The translations under genes were made by a program, and so were the position numbers. From assembly GCA_903952805.1 (NCBI GenBank), contig CAJBHN010000323.1:1-9016 (forward strand): a DNA stretch of 9,016 nucleotides, read 5' to 3'. This document shows positions 1 through 6,605 of the stretch, piece after piece. Each line of letters starts with the position of its first letter. The first letter of the stretch is position 1. The notes below the pieces were generated by a model that worked only from the letters and a program-made list of their open reading frames with translations, made no database searches and was not told where the DNA came from. This DNA is from an uncultured Myxococcales bacterium. Lineage in GTDB: Bacteria; Myxococcota; UBA727; VGSZ01.

Positions 1-41
1 CCTTCGGACTCTTTTGTTGCTCTTGGACATCCCTGTCTCCT

Positions 42-58
42 ACAGCCCCGTCGGCTGT
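42..58. other. Small perfect hairpin, role unknown
   Basis: ACAGCC (42-47) pairs with GGCTGT (53-58) around a five-base loop. No T-run follows, so it is not a convincing intrinsic terminator. It could belong to the 3' end of a gene left of the window or to the leader of the gene at 262. No coding sequence is supported in the first 261 bases. Confidence 0.3.
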
Positions 59-90
59 GTTCGGGTGTCTACCAAACCGTATCAATCTCA

Positions 91-130
91 GTTCACACCA
101 GGTCACACCAGGTCACACCAGGTCACACCT
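91..130. repeat. 10-bp tandem repeat, four copies, upstream of the first gene
   Basis: The unit GGTCACACCA occurs head to tail at 91, 101, 111 and 121. The first copy has one mismatch (GTTCACACCA) and the last ends in T. The last copy also forms the left arm of a hairpin, CACACCT (124-130) with AGGTGTG (141-147), and contains an inner ACACC/GGTGT pair (125-129, 133-137). The array lies about 130 bases before the start codon at 262. The period is close to one DNA helical turn, so a regulator-binding array is possible, but no function is shown. Confidence 0.85.
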
Positions 131-261
131 TCGGTGTTGCAGGTGTGTGGCGTCCCGGGCCCACGATGCCCACGACGGCGGCCTGACGGCAGGCAGGATG
201 AGCGCCACCTCGTTGCACCGCGGATGCTCTGCGACGGCACAGAGGGTGCTAAGGCTCCGCC

Positions 262-1593
262 ATGAATCCACGTCGTCGCGCTTTCAAAACGCTGTTGCTT
301 TGTGTTGCCATCGTTGGCTCGTTCGTGGCCGTCAGCGCCCGGGCGCAAACGCAGGACCCCGCCGAACTCCCTGCTCCCATGAGCGTCACCACAACGGCAG
401 AGTCGCCGCCAGCGCCTGCGCCTGCGATGGTCGACGGCGATGCGGTCGTTCCTCCCGCGCCAGCGGCGGCCACGTCGTCGACAGCGGCCGTGACGGCTCT
501 ACCGCGTCTGCGCGACGACGAAGCCGCCGAAGCCGCCTATCGCCGCTGCAAAGAGTTGCTGGCCCGCCCCGATACCGAAGCCATGACCATCGAGGCCGGC
601 GTCGCCGCCAGGGCCTGCTACGCCGACGTCGTGGCCGCCCACGCCGACACGGTCGCTGCCCTCAAGGCCAGCGCGGGGCTCATGGTGTTTGATGCCCTGC
701 TGCAGCGTCCCGTCCAGGACGGCCCCGAGATCCCCGCTGGCCGCCTGGGCGTCAGCGCCACCCTGGGCCTCTTTGGCGTGTGGAACGCTGTGGCCGGCGG
801 CATTCTCGTCGGCACCAACACGTCCAACGTCGACGGCCCCTTGCTGGTGGCCGGGTCCGGCGCCGCCGCCGTGGGCCTCGGCATCGCCGCCGGCGTGGGC
901 GGCTATTATCTCGCCGATGCCTTGAAGCTCGACGAGGGCAGCGCCCGCCTGGTGGCCTCGGGCGTTGTCTGGGGCACGGTGCTTGGCACGGCCATCGCGC
1001 CCAGCATCGCCCGGCTTGAGGGACCAGCAGGGTTCAACCTCGCGCTCGGCGGCGTCGTTGGTGCCGGCTACGTCGGCGGCGGCGCGGCGCTGTTGCTGAG
1101 CAGCCTGGTGCCCTTCGACGAGGCCCAGGTCAGCATGATCAACTCCGGTGGCATGATGGGTTCGACCGTGGGGCTGCTGCTGCTACCCAACCTCGCCGCA
1201 GCCGGCGTGCAAGACACCTCGATGTATTCGCTGACCTACATCGGCAGCACCATGCTTGGTCTGACGGCCGGTGGCGTCGTTGGACGCTATGCGAACTACA
1301 CGTGGGGCGAGACCCTGCTGTGCGACCTCGGCGCCGTATTGGGGGTCGTCGCAGGCGGCACCGCCTCGGTCGTCCTTGGTCTCTCGGGATCCAACAACGC
1401 GCTCCTGCAGACCGCAACGCCAGCCGTCGGCCTGGTCGGTGGCTACGTCGCCACCGCTCTCATGGTGCGCGAGTGGCGCGCTGACCGCGGCGCCCCCATC
1501 TGGCGCGATGCGCCCTCGGTGCGGCCCGTCGCCATGGCCATCCCCGTCGGCAAGAGCATCGTGCCCAGCCTCGGCGTCATGGGCAGCTTCTGA
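262..1593 (+). CDS. Secreted or envelope glycine-rich repeat protein, unknown function
   Basis: This 443-residue protein has a clear signal peptide: RRR at 4-6, a hydrophobic core at about 10-25, and a likely cut after ARA at 26-28. An Ala/Pro-rich low-complexity linker follows (about 31-80), then a helical stretch with cysteines at 96 and 119 (about 82-150). The rest (about 160-402) is glycine- and alanine-rich hydrophobic sequence in roughly 62-residue units. Recurring SG-x3-G-type segments near 233 and 295, with weaker matches near 168 and 355, mark the units. The ATG at 262 is chosen because AAGG (251-254) lies seven bases before it and the signal peptide begins there. The layout recalls glycine-rich repeat proteins in myxobacterial genomes, but I do not recognise a named family. 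It ends 9 bases from the convergent peptidase gene, with no visible terminator. Confidence 0.8.
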   Translation: MNPRRRAFKTLLLCVAIVGSFVAVSARAQTQDPAELPAPMSVTTTAESPPAPAPAMVDGDAVVPPAPAAATSSTAAVTALPRLRDDEAAEAAYRRCKELLARPDTEAMTIEAGVAARACYADVVAAHADTVAALKASAGLMVFDALLQRPVQDGPEIPAGRLGVSATLGLFGVWNAVAGGILVGTNTSNVDGPLLVAGSGAAAVGLGIAAGVGGYYLADALKLDEGSARLVASGVVWGTVLGTAIAPSIARLEGPAGFNLALGGVVGAGYVGGGAALLLSSLVPFDEAQVSMINSGGMMGSTVGLLLLPNLAAAGVQDTSMYSLTYIGSTMLGLTAGGVVGRYANYTWGETLLCDLGAVLGVVAGGTASVVLGLSGSNNALLQTATPAVGLVGGYVATALMVREWRADRGAPIWRDAPSVRPVAMAIPVGKSIVPSLGVMGSF

Positions 1594-1602
1594 GCGGGGC
1601 GC

Positions 1603-2793
1603 TCACAGCGCCGGCGGGCCGTCGGCCACGGCCCGACACCAGGCGCCGACCGGTTCGTGCGGCATCGCCTCGACGACGTGGCCGTCGCGGCCGACCATGC
1701 TGCGGTTGCTGACCAACGCATTGAGAATGGCTTCGTCGACGGCCTCGATGACGGCGGTGAAGACCGGGTTGAGGGCGTCGTCGGGCAGGACCTCCAGCGA
1801 ACGTGGCATCAGGCCCGGCGCAAAGGCCCCGGCATTCGCCGTCGAGAACGCCAAGAAGATGTCGCCGCTGCCATGCCCGGCGATGCCGCCGCTTTTGCCC
1901 ACGCCAAGCCCGGCCCGACGCGCGAGCCGCTTGAGCTGATGCGGCACCAACGGCAGATCGGTGGCGATGACGACGATGATCGAGCCGGCATCGGCCGCCG
2001 CCGACGGGGCCGTCGCCGCCGCGTCCATCAGCCAGCGACCGACCGGTATGCCGGCGATGGTGAGCTGTTGTCGTCGGCCAAAGTTCGCCTGCACCAACAC
2101 GCCCACGTGGCCGGTCGTGGTGCCCGGTCCGGCATCCGTCACCCCGGGCGGGTTGCCGACGACGACGCGGCGGGAACTTGTGCCCGTGCCACCCTTGAAC
2201 TCGTAGCAGACCATGCCCGTGCCGCCGCCGATGCTGCCCTCGTCGATGGGGCCCGAGCGCGCGTCGTCGAGGGCGGTGCCGACGTCGAGGTCGGTGACAT
2301 GGAACCCATTGATGTCGTTGAGGTGACCGTCATAGGTCTCGGCAGCGACGGGCAGTGCCCACGGCGCCATCCGCGTCGGCGCCCGCGACAGCATCCATTT
2401 GACGACGGCGTCGCGCGCGAGGCCAACGCTGTGGGTGTTGGTCAACACGATGGGAAACTCGGTGCGACCGCACTCCTCAATCCAGACAAAGCCCGTCATT
2501 TCGCCATTGCCATTGAGGCTGTGGACGCCAGCGAACACCGGCACACCGGCACCCTCGCGGCCGCGGGGGAAGATGGCGGTCACGCCGGTGCGCACGGGGC
2601 CCTGGCCCACGACCAGGGGGCCGTCGCCGCGGATGATGGTGCGATAGCCAACCTCGACGCCAGCGACGTCGGTGATGGCGTTGTGGACCCCAGGCACCCC
2701 CAGCAGCGGGATGCCCAGGGCGCGGGCCCGGGGCTGGCCGGTGGGGGACAGATGATGGGCAGGCGCAGCAGGGGATACAGCAGGATCGACCAT
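1603..2793 (-). CDS. P1-family peptidase (DmpA/BapA-like, family S58 self-cleaving aminopeptidase)
   Basis: The 396-residue protein matches the P1/DmpA family along its length. ITDVAGVEVGY (40-50) and NTHSVG (119-124) are family signatures, as are GGGTGM (189-194), KGGTGTSSR (200-208) and QANFGR (235-240). Family members fold as Ntn-type hydrolases and cut themselves before a Ser, which becomes the nucleophile of the second chain. The matching bond here is Gly270-Ser271, in AGSIIVVIATD. Ser309 and Asp311 lie 38 and 40 residues later, the spacing of DmpA Ser250, Ser288 and residue 290. Asn237 and Tyr154 are the likely other active-site residues. No signal peptide is seen, so it is probably cytoplasmic. 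Known members release N-terminal residues, including D- or beta-amino acids, from small peptides and amides; the substrate here cannot be told. The ATG at 2793 has no clear ribosome site, and an in-frame stop lies shortly upstream. Confidence 0.93.
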   Translation of the reverse strand: MVDPAVSPAAPAHHLSPTGQPRARALGIPLLGVPGVHNAITDVAGVEVGYRTIIRGDGPLVVGQGPVRTGVTAIFPRGREGAGVPVFAGVHSLNGNGEMTGFVWIEECGRTEFPIVLTNTHSVGLARDAVVKWMLSRAPTRMAPWALPVAAETYDGHLNDINGFHVTDLDVGTALDDARSGPIDEGSIGGGTGMVCYEFKGGTGTSSRRVVVGNPPGVTDAGPGTTTGHVGVLVQANFGRRQQLTIAGIPVGRWLMDAAATAPSAAADAGSIIVVIATDLPLVPHQLKRLARRAGLGVGKSGGIAGHGSGDIFLAFSTANAGAFAPGLMPRSLEVLPDDALNPVFTAVIEAVDEAILNALVSNRSMVGRDGHVVEAMPHEPVGAWCRAVADGPPAL

Positions 2794-2884
2794 GCCAGGT
2801 CGTGCATCACCACGTCGACGGCTTCAACAGCCCCCAGGCCAGGATCTGGTCGGGGCCACGGCGAAGTCGTCAGCGTCGTTGGGA

Positions 2885-4006
2885 TCAGCCGTCGGCGAGG
2901 TAGCGCTCGGGCAGGTGCAGTCGGGCGTCGCTGTTTCGCAGACCCGCCAATGCGTTCTTGACGGCGAGCTCGCCGTCTTCGCTCAGGCTGTCGAGTGACA
3001 CCTGCATGAGTTCCAGGTGTGCGAAGTGGGGAGCCAGCTGCAGCAGGGTGCGGTGATCATCGCCGAGGTCGGCGTTGACCAATCGCAGTTCGCGCAGGTG
3101 CGTCAGCGTCGTCGACGTCGACAACGCCGCCAGCAGCCTCAGAGCCCGCGGCCCCAGTCCATCGATTTCCAGCGCAGAAAGAGCGGGGAAGCCGTCGGCC
3201 ACCACCAGCGCAATCAGGGCGTCGATGGCGTCGTCGCTGGCCCAGCCCTCGGGGTGCAGGCCGACCGACAAGCGCAAAAGCGCGGGCAAGGTCACGTCAG
3301 CCAGCGACTCGAGCACCGCCGCCGACACCGGGGACCCAATCAAAAACAGCTGCTTGAGCTGCGCGTGGGTCGTCGGCGCAAAGGTCGCAAGGCCGGTGAC
3401 AAAGAGCGTCTGGAGGGACGGCAGCTGTGCCAGCACCGACGTCAGGTCTCCCCAGGGCGTCTCGCCCTGCCGGGTCGTGGTCTGCGACGGCGTGTCGAGC
3501 ACCAGCTTCGTGATCTGCGGCCGCGCCTGGTGGGCGACGGCGTTGAGCCAGGCGCGCTCGGTGCCCGCGGGGACCCTCTGCACCAGCTGCAACGTCGTGG
3601 CGCCGTCGGCGGCGCAGTCCATCACGGCGGGCAGAAACGACAACTCCGCTGGCGAGGCATCGCGACTTGGACCCTCGTCGAGGGCGATGGTGCGCCAGCT
3701 GGCGGGGCGCGCGAACTCGCGCTTCCACACCTGAAAGAAGGCAGCCTCCGCCGGCGAACGGGGTTCGGGCAGCGGAGGCAGCTCGTCTTTTTTGGGAGGC
3801 GTGTCGACGACATGCTTCATCAAGGTGAAGCCGCGGGCCTGTCGTTCAACGACGACGACGCGGGCGGCCTGCAGCGCAGCTTCGGCGCTCTTCAGTCGCT
3901 TTTCCTCACGCCGGTCGCCGAGGGCGACCGCCAACATCGAACCATCGACGACGATGGTCATGGTCTGCTGTGTGCTGCGATGCTTCAAAATCCAGGAGGT
4001 GGCCAC
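2885..4006 (-). CDS. Diverged WGR-like domain plus leucine-rich-repeat protein
   Basis: The predicted product is 373 residues. Residues about 3-65 resemble a WGR domain: a strand pair around TIVVDGSMLAVALGD, then a helix rich in Ala (SAEAALQAA) and a closing ERQARGF like the usual EKLKKGY. The W-G-R residues themselves are absent (ALG instead). A Pro-rich linker follows (about 68-84). From about 190 to 350 there are irregular leucine-rich repeats with phrases such as LPSLQTLFVTGL, LPALLRLSVGL and LRELRLVNADLG, in the style of STM4015-like LRR proteins. LRRs usually bind proteins; the partner is unknown. The GTG at 4006 is preferred because GGAGG lies three to four bases upstream and the WGR-like part then starts complete. 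The frame stays open to an ATG at 4234, but that extension is translated tandem repeat. The ATG at 3961 would cut the domain. The peptidase gene follows after 91 bases on the same strand. Confidence 0.72.
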   Translation of the reverse strand: MATSWILKHRSTQQTMTIVVDGSMLAVALGDRREEKRLKSAEAALQAARVVVVERQARGFTLMKHVVDTPPKKDELPPLPEPRSPAEAAFFQVWKREFARPASWRTIALDEGPSRDASPAELSFLPAVMDCAADGATTLQLVQRVPAGTERAWLNAVAHQARPQITKLVLDTPSQTTTRQGETPWGDLTSVLAQLPSLQTLFVTGLATFAPTTHAQLKQLFLIGSPVSAAVLESLADVTLPALLRLSVGLHPEGWASDDAIDALIALVVADGFPALSALEIDGLGPRALRLLAALSTSTTLTHLRELRLVNADLGDDHRTLLQLAPHFAHLELMQVSLDSLSEDGELAVKNALAGLRNSDARLHLPERYLADG

Positions 4007-4009
4007 TCC

Positions 4010-4014
4010 CCTCC
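4010..4014 (-). promoter_or_regulatory. Ribosome binding site deciding the GTG start
   Basis: On the minus strand GGAGG precedes GTG (4006-4004) with GGA between. It is one of the few strong Shine-Dalgarno matches in the window, and neither ATG alternative (4234 or 3961) has one. The spacing is short, which leaves some doubt. Confidence 0.5.
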
Positions 4015-4064
4015 GTAGCCGTCCGCGAGCACAACACGCAACGTGTTTTCGCGGGTTCTCGTCG

Positions 4065-4119
4065 CCCGATGTGCGCCCGATGTGCGCCCGATGTGCGCCC
4101 GATGTGCGCCCGATGTGCG
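4065..4119. repeat. 11-bp tandem repeat, five exact copies
   Basis: CCCGATGTGCG repeats head to tail at 4065, 4076, 4087, 4098 and 4109 without a mismatch. It lies in the 204-base gap between the divergent WGR-like/LRR and hydrolase genes and abuts a second array with a different unit. A period of 11 is not a multiple of three, so the array does not look protein-coding. Confidence 0.93.
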
Positions 4120-4173
4120 TCCGGCGTGTCCGGCGTGTCCGGTGTGTCCGGCGTGTCCGGCGTGTCCGGTGCG
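4120..4173. repeat. 9-bp tandem repeat, about six copies
   Basis: TCCGGCGTG repeats at 4120, 4129, 4138 (TCCGGTGTG), 4147 and 4156. A sixth degenerate copy, TCCGGTGCG, is at 4165. It begins on the base after the 11-bp array ends and stops about 37 bases before the hydrolase start codon. Read in the hydrolase frame it gives a Cys-Pro-rich stretch, which is judged an artefact. Confidence 0.92.
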
Positions 4174-4210
4174 GTCTTGCGTTGCCGGTGGCGGCGGTCG
4201 ACAGTGGCCC

Positions 4211-5074
4211 ATGTTCGCCACCATCCATCATCATCGCTTTTGGTACGAACTCGCCGGCGACACTGGTTCACCCGTGATGCTCATCATGGGCTTTGGCATC
4301 TCGGGGCGGGCCTGGTTGCCCCAGGTGCAGGCGCTGCAGCAGCAGCACCGGGTTGTCATCTTTGACAACCGCGGCATCGGCCAAACTGAGAGCAGCAAGA
4401 CACCCTACGGCTTCGCCGAACTCGCCGACGACACCGTCGGCCTCATGGACCAGCTCGGCTTCGACAAAGCCCACATCGTCGGCGTCAGCATGGGGGGCAT
4501 GATCAGCCAGCACCTGGCCTTGCGGCACCCCGAGCGGGTCCAAAGCCTGAGCCTCATCGCCACCTTCCCCGGCGGCTCCCTGCGCCACACGGTGCCGTCG
4601 TTGAAAGCGCTGGGCTTGTTTGCGAGGGCCAACACCAGCCGAGGCGCCAGCCGCATCGCCGCGCTGCGCAAATTGCTCTACACCAAGCGCTACCTCGACG
4701 AGGTTCAGCCAGAGCAAGCCTTCAGCAGCCAAAATCTCGAGGTCTTCGCCGTCCCCGCCGACACCACCACTCGCCTCAATCAGCTGCGGGCCGTGCTGCG
4801 CCACGACACCACCCGTGAGCTGGGCCGCATCAAGGCCCCCACGCTCATCATCAAGCCGGAAATGGACCTGTTGGTGCGCCCAGAGAACAGCGAGCGCCTG
4901 CACGTCCTGTTGCCGGGCTCAAAGATCCTGCGCCTGGCCAACGCCGGCCACGGCGCCACCCACCAAAGCGCCGACGCCATCAACCACGCCCTGCTCGACC
5001 ATTTTGCCCAGGCCGATGGCCGTTCGATGTTGCCGTCGTCGGTGGCGTCGCTGTCGTCGTCAGCACCGGCATGA
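4211..5074 (+). CDS. Alpha/beta hydrolase
   Basis: The 287-residue protein has the full alpha/beta-hydrolase layout. The oxyanion region is MGFG at 26-29, and FDNRGIGQT at 51-59 is typical of the family's second motif. The nucleophile elbow GVSMGG (91-96) places the catalytic Ser at 93. The probable acid is Asp219 in PEMDLLV, and NAGHG (244-248) carries the catalytic His247. Length and motif spacing match small cytoplasmic esterases, lactonases and C-C hydrolases; the substrate is not indicated. No signal peptide is seen. The ATG at 4211 is chosen because the family's usual N-terminus begins right after it. The frame runs open to an ATG at 4043, but that part is only the two tandem arrays. 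No clear ribosome site precedes the start. The gene is divergent from the WGR-like/LRR gene and may share the repeat-bearing control region with it. Confidence 0.92.
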   Translation: MFATIHHHRFWYELAGDTGSPVMLIMGFGISGRAWLPQVQALQQQHRVVIFDNRGIGQTESSKTPYGFAELADDTVGLMDQLGFDKAHIVGVSMGGMISQHLALRHPERVQSLSLIATFPGGSLRHTVPSLKALGLFARANTSRGASRIAALRKLLYTKRYLDEVQPEQAFSSQNLEVFAVPADTTTRLNQLRAVLRHDTTRELGRIKAPTLIIKPEMDLLVRPENSERLHVLLPGSKILRLANAGHGATHQSADAINHALLDHFAQADGRSMLPSSVASLSSSAPA

Positions 5075-5096
5075 TGGCGCCGATGTTTCAGCTCGC

Positions 5097-5309
5097 TCAG
5101 TCGTCGATGGGTTCAGGCGTGGGGAGCTTGCGGCCGTCGGTGCGGAGGTAGCCCGGGTCGAGGAGGCCCATCCGCTTCAGCCGCAACTCGCTCGCGGCCT
5201 TGAGCACGCCGAGGCCGTATTTGACCGAGCGTGCAAAGCTGATCGACGAGGCGTCGTCGAAAATCCCGACCTCGCCTTCAGGTCGACACTGCCTCCCTCC
5301 GCTTCGCAT
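5097..5309 (-). pseudogene. Short unidentified reading frame, possibly the 3' remnant of a larger gene
   Basis: This frame would code for 70 residues. From about 5280 down to the stop at 5097 the third codon positions are strongly G/C, as in the real genes around it, and the protein looks ordinary (IFDDASSISFARSVKYG, then LRLKRMGLLDPGYLRTDG). Upstream of about 5280 the translation turns into a Cys/Arg/Gly-rich string like noncoding DNA. No ribosome site precedes the ATG at 5309 or the longer option at 5390, which would overlap the methyltransferase start. It may be the C-terminal end of a lost gene or a small complete gene. A faint likeness to the tail of some family-2 glycosyltransferases was noticed but is too weak for a call. 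Confidence 0.35.
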
Positions 5310-5377
5310 GCGATGGCAGGCTTGTCCACGGCAGGACAGGGCGTTGACGCCCACAGTTGGTCGCATGAAGCAACCGC

Positions 5378-6337
5378 ATGACCGACTCACTTCGATGCGT
5401 GTGCTGTGGCGAGGCGAACTTTCGTCAGCTCTTTCCGGCGATGACGAGCGGGTTCTCCGTCGCCGAGTGTCAGACGTGCGGCGCTCGTCGCACCACCCCC
5501 GACCTCAGCGACGAAGAGGTCGCCAAATTCTACCCGCAGACCTACTACGGCGAGGGCAACAAGCGCTTCAACTGGCTGCTGGAGCAGGCATCGCGCGCCA
5601 TTCGCAAGGAACGCGCCCGAAGCATTGCCGCCCGTTTGGGAACGCCCGGTCCGGTGATGGACGTCGGCTGCGGTCGAGGCATCATCCTTGCCGAGCTGCA
5701 GGAGCTTGGCTTTCAGAGTTTCGGCATCGAGCTGTCTGATGCCGCCGCAACCCACGCGCGCGGCCTTGGCATCGACGTCGGCACCGACCTCTTCGATCCC
5801 CGCTTTCAGCCAGGCACCTTTGTTGGCGTGACGTTTTGGCATTCGCTCGAGCACATTCGCCGCGCGGACCTGGCGTTGGCGCGCGCGGTGGAGTTGCTGA
5901 AGCCCGGCGGCGTGCTTGGTATCGCTGTCCCCAACAGCGGCAGCCTGCAAGCGACGTTGTTTTCGCGCTACTGGTTCCACCTCGACGTCCCTCGGCACTA
6001 CCATCACCTGTCCACGAAGAACGTGGAGCAGATGATGGCTGCGGCCGGCCTCAACGTCTTTGCGCGTTCGACCTTGAGCCTTGAGCAGAACCCCTATGGT
6101 TTCGTGCAGAGCGCGCTCAACGCCGTCGGCATGCCCGAGAACCTGCTCTACTCATTGTTGAAAGATCCATCGGCTCGAACCCACGCCATCGGCGAGCATC
6201 CGCTGGCAGCGGCTGCCTCGGCGTTGGCGACCCCGGCGCTGGCGACGGTCAGCCTGGTGGCGAGTGCGGTCGAAGCCGCCGTCGGCCGGGGCGGCACCGT
6301 CGAACTGTGGGCGCGCAAGCCATCAGCGCCCGGATGA
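5378..6337 (+). CDS. Class I SAM-dependent methyltransferase with N-terminal zinc ribbon
   Basis: The 319-residue protein opens with a four-cysteine knuckle, Cys7-x2-Cys10 and Cys31-x2-Cys34, probably binding zinc. The Rossmann core has motif I as VMDVGCGRG (93-101) and the acidic residue ending strand 2 at Glu118. It also has HSLEH (155-159), a LLKPGG turn (173-178) and PN (185-186). DVPRHYHHLS (203-212) matches the Methyltransf_23-type pattern. Residues about 270-303 are Ala-rich and hydrophobic and may touch the membrane; the end GRGGTVELWARKP is common in relatives from surface-glycan clusters. It should transfer a methyl group from SAM to a sugar, lipid or quinone-like acceptor; which one is not shown. 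The ATG at 5378 sits just before the first cysteine and has only a weak ribosome site. The gap to the desaturase (277 bases) argues for separate transcription. Confidence 0.92.
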   Translation: MTDSLRCVCCGEANFRQLFPAMTSGFSVAECQTCGARRTTPDLSDEEVAKFYPQTYYGEGNKRFNWLLEQASRAIRKERARSIAARLGTPGPVMDVGCGRGIILAELQELGFQSFGIELSDAAATHARGLGIDVGTDLFDPRFQPGTFVGVTFWHSLEHIRRADLALARAVELLKPGGVLGIAVPNSGSLQATLFSRYWFHLDVPRHYHHLSTKNVEQMMAAAGLNVFARSTLSLEQNPYGFVQSALNAVGMPENLLYSLLKDPSARTHAIGEHPLAAAASALATPALATVSLVASAVEAAVGRGGTVELWARKPSAPG

Positions 6338-6390
6338 TGAAAGCGCTGCACCGTGCTCGTTGGCCGACGTCAACGGTCGCAGCGAGGGGG

Positions 6391-6450
6391 TGAGTGTCGG
6401 GGACTGTCGGGGACTGTCGGGGACTGTCGGGGACTGTCGGCGACTGTCGG
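6391..6450. repeat. 10-bp tandem repeat, about six copies, upstream of the desaturase
   Basis: GGACTGTCGG is exact at 6401, 6411, 6421 and 6431. A copy with one change follows at 6441 (CGACTGTCGG), and a two-mismatch copy precedes at 6391 (TGAGTGTCGG). Each unit contains GAC-T-GTC, a seven-base odd palindrome. The array begins about 54 bases after the methyltransferase stop and ends against the palindrome at 6448. Confidence 0.93.
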
Positions 6451-6460
6451 TGTCACACCG
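6448..6460. promoter_or_regulatory. Perfect 13-bp inverted repeat, candidate operator
   Basis: CGGTGTCACACCG has six-base arms around a central C. It overlaps the last unit of the tandem array and lies about 155 bases before the desaturase start. It contains GTCACACC, the core of the tandem repeat at 91-130. Operator function is inferred from symmetry and position only. Confidence 0.4.
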
Positions 6461-6495
6461 GAGATGTGCGTCGTGGCGCGCCAGCAGTATTTCTC

Positions 6496-6505
6496 TCACG
6501 CGTGA
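6496..6505. promoter_or_regulatory. Perfect 10-bp palindrome in the desaturase leader
   Basis: TCACGCGTGA is exactly self-complementary and lies 110 bases before the preferred start (6615), or just before the alternative ATG at 6507. A second small odd palindrome, GGTGACACC, follows at 6512-6520. Either could bind a dimeric regulator such as those controlling desaturase genes in other bacteria; the sequence alone does not show this. No good -35/-10 pair was found here. Confidence 0.3.
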
Positions 6506-6605
6506 CATGACGGTGACACCCGCTGGCATGAGGGTCATTACACTCACGATATCCGCCTGTTGTGGGCTGGAAGTCACTGCGCCGGACCACACGCCGCACC
6601 TCGTC

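Noticed and set aside
57..692. 211-codon plus-strand frame overlapping the first gene
   Set aside because: It runs through the 10-bp tandem array and then shadows the signal-peptide protein in another frame, giving an Arg/His-rich string.
1594..1602. Shared terminator between the convergent first two genes
   Set aside because: Only nine bases separate the stops, and no hairpin with a T-run was found around them.
2580..2813. Short minus-strand frame with a hydrophobic start (HDLAWSILLYPLLRLP) overlapping the peptidase start
   Set aside because: Only the first 25 or so codons look protein-like, and the rest is a frame-shifted copy of the peptidase coding sequence; no ribosome site was found.
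1657..2961. Long plus-strand frame (434 codons) opposite the peptidase gene
   Set aside because: It is antisense to a gene with clear P1-peptidase motifs; its translation is Arg/Asp/Gly/His-rich without domains, as expected for a shadow frame in GC-rich DNA.
3017..4018. Long plus-strand frame (333 codons) opposite the WGR-like/LRR gene
   Set aside because: The translation is Arg/Gln-rich with no recognisable fold, while the minus strand shows leucine-rich repeats and proper codon bias.
4065..4173. CRISPR-like array
   Set aside because: Units are 9-11 bp, directly abutting, without spacers, and no cas genes are nearby.
4043..4210. Cys-Pro-rich N-terminal extension of the hydrolase frame
   Set aside because: It arises from reading the 9-bp array in frame; the hydrolase family start is at 4211 and the neighbouring 11-bp array cannot keep a frame-consistent repeat.
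4007..4234. N-terminal extension of the WGR-like/LRR frame rich in Arg-Thr and His
   Set aside because: It is only the translation of the two tandem arrays and flanks; the GTG at 4006 has a ribosome site and begins the domain.
4268..4903. 211-codon minus-strand frame opposite the hydrolase
   Set aside because: It is antisense to a gene with a complete catalytic triad and has no ribosome site or domain.
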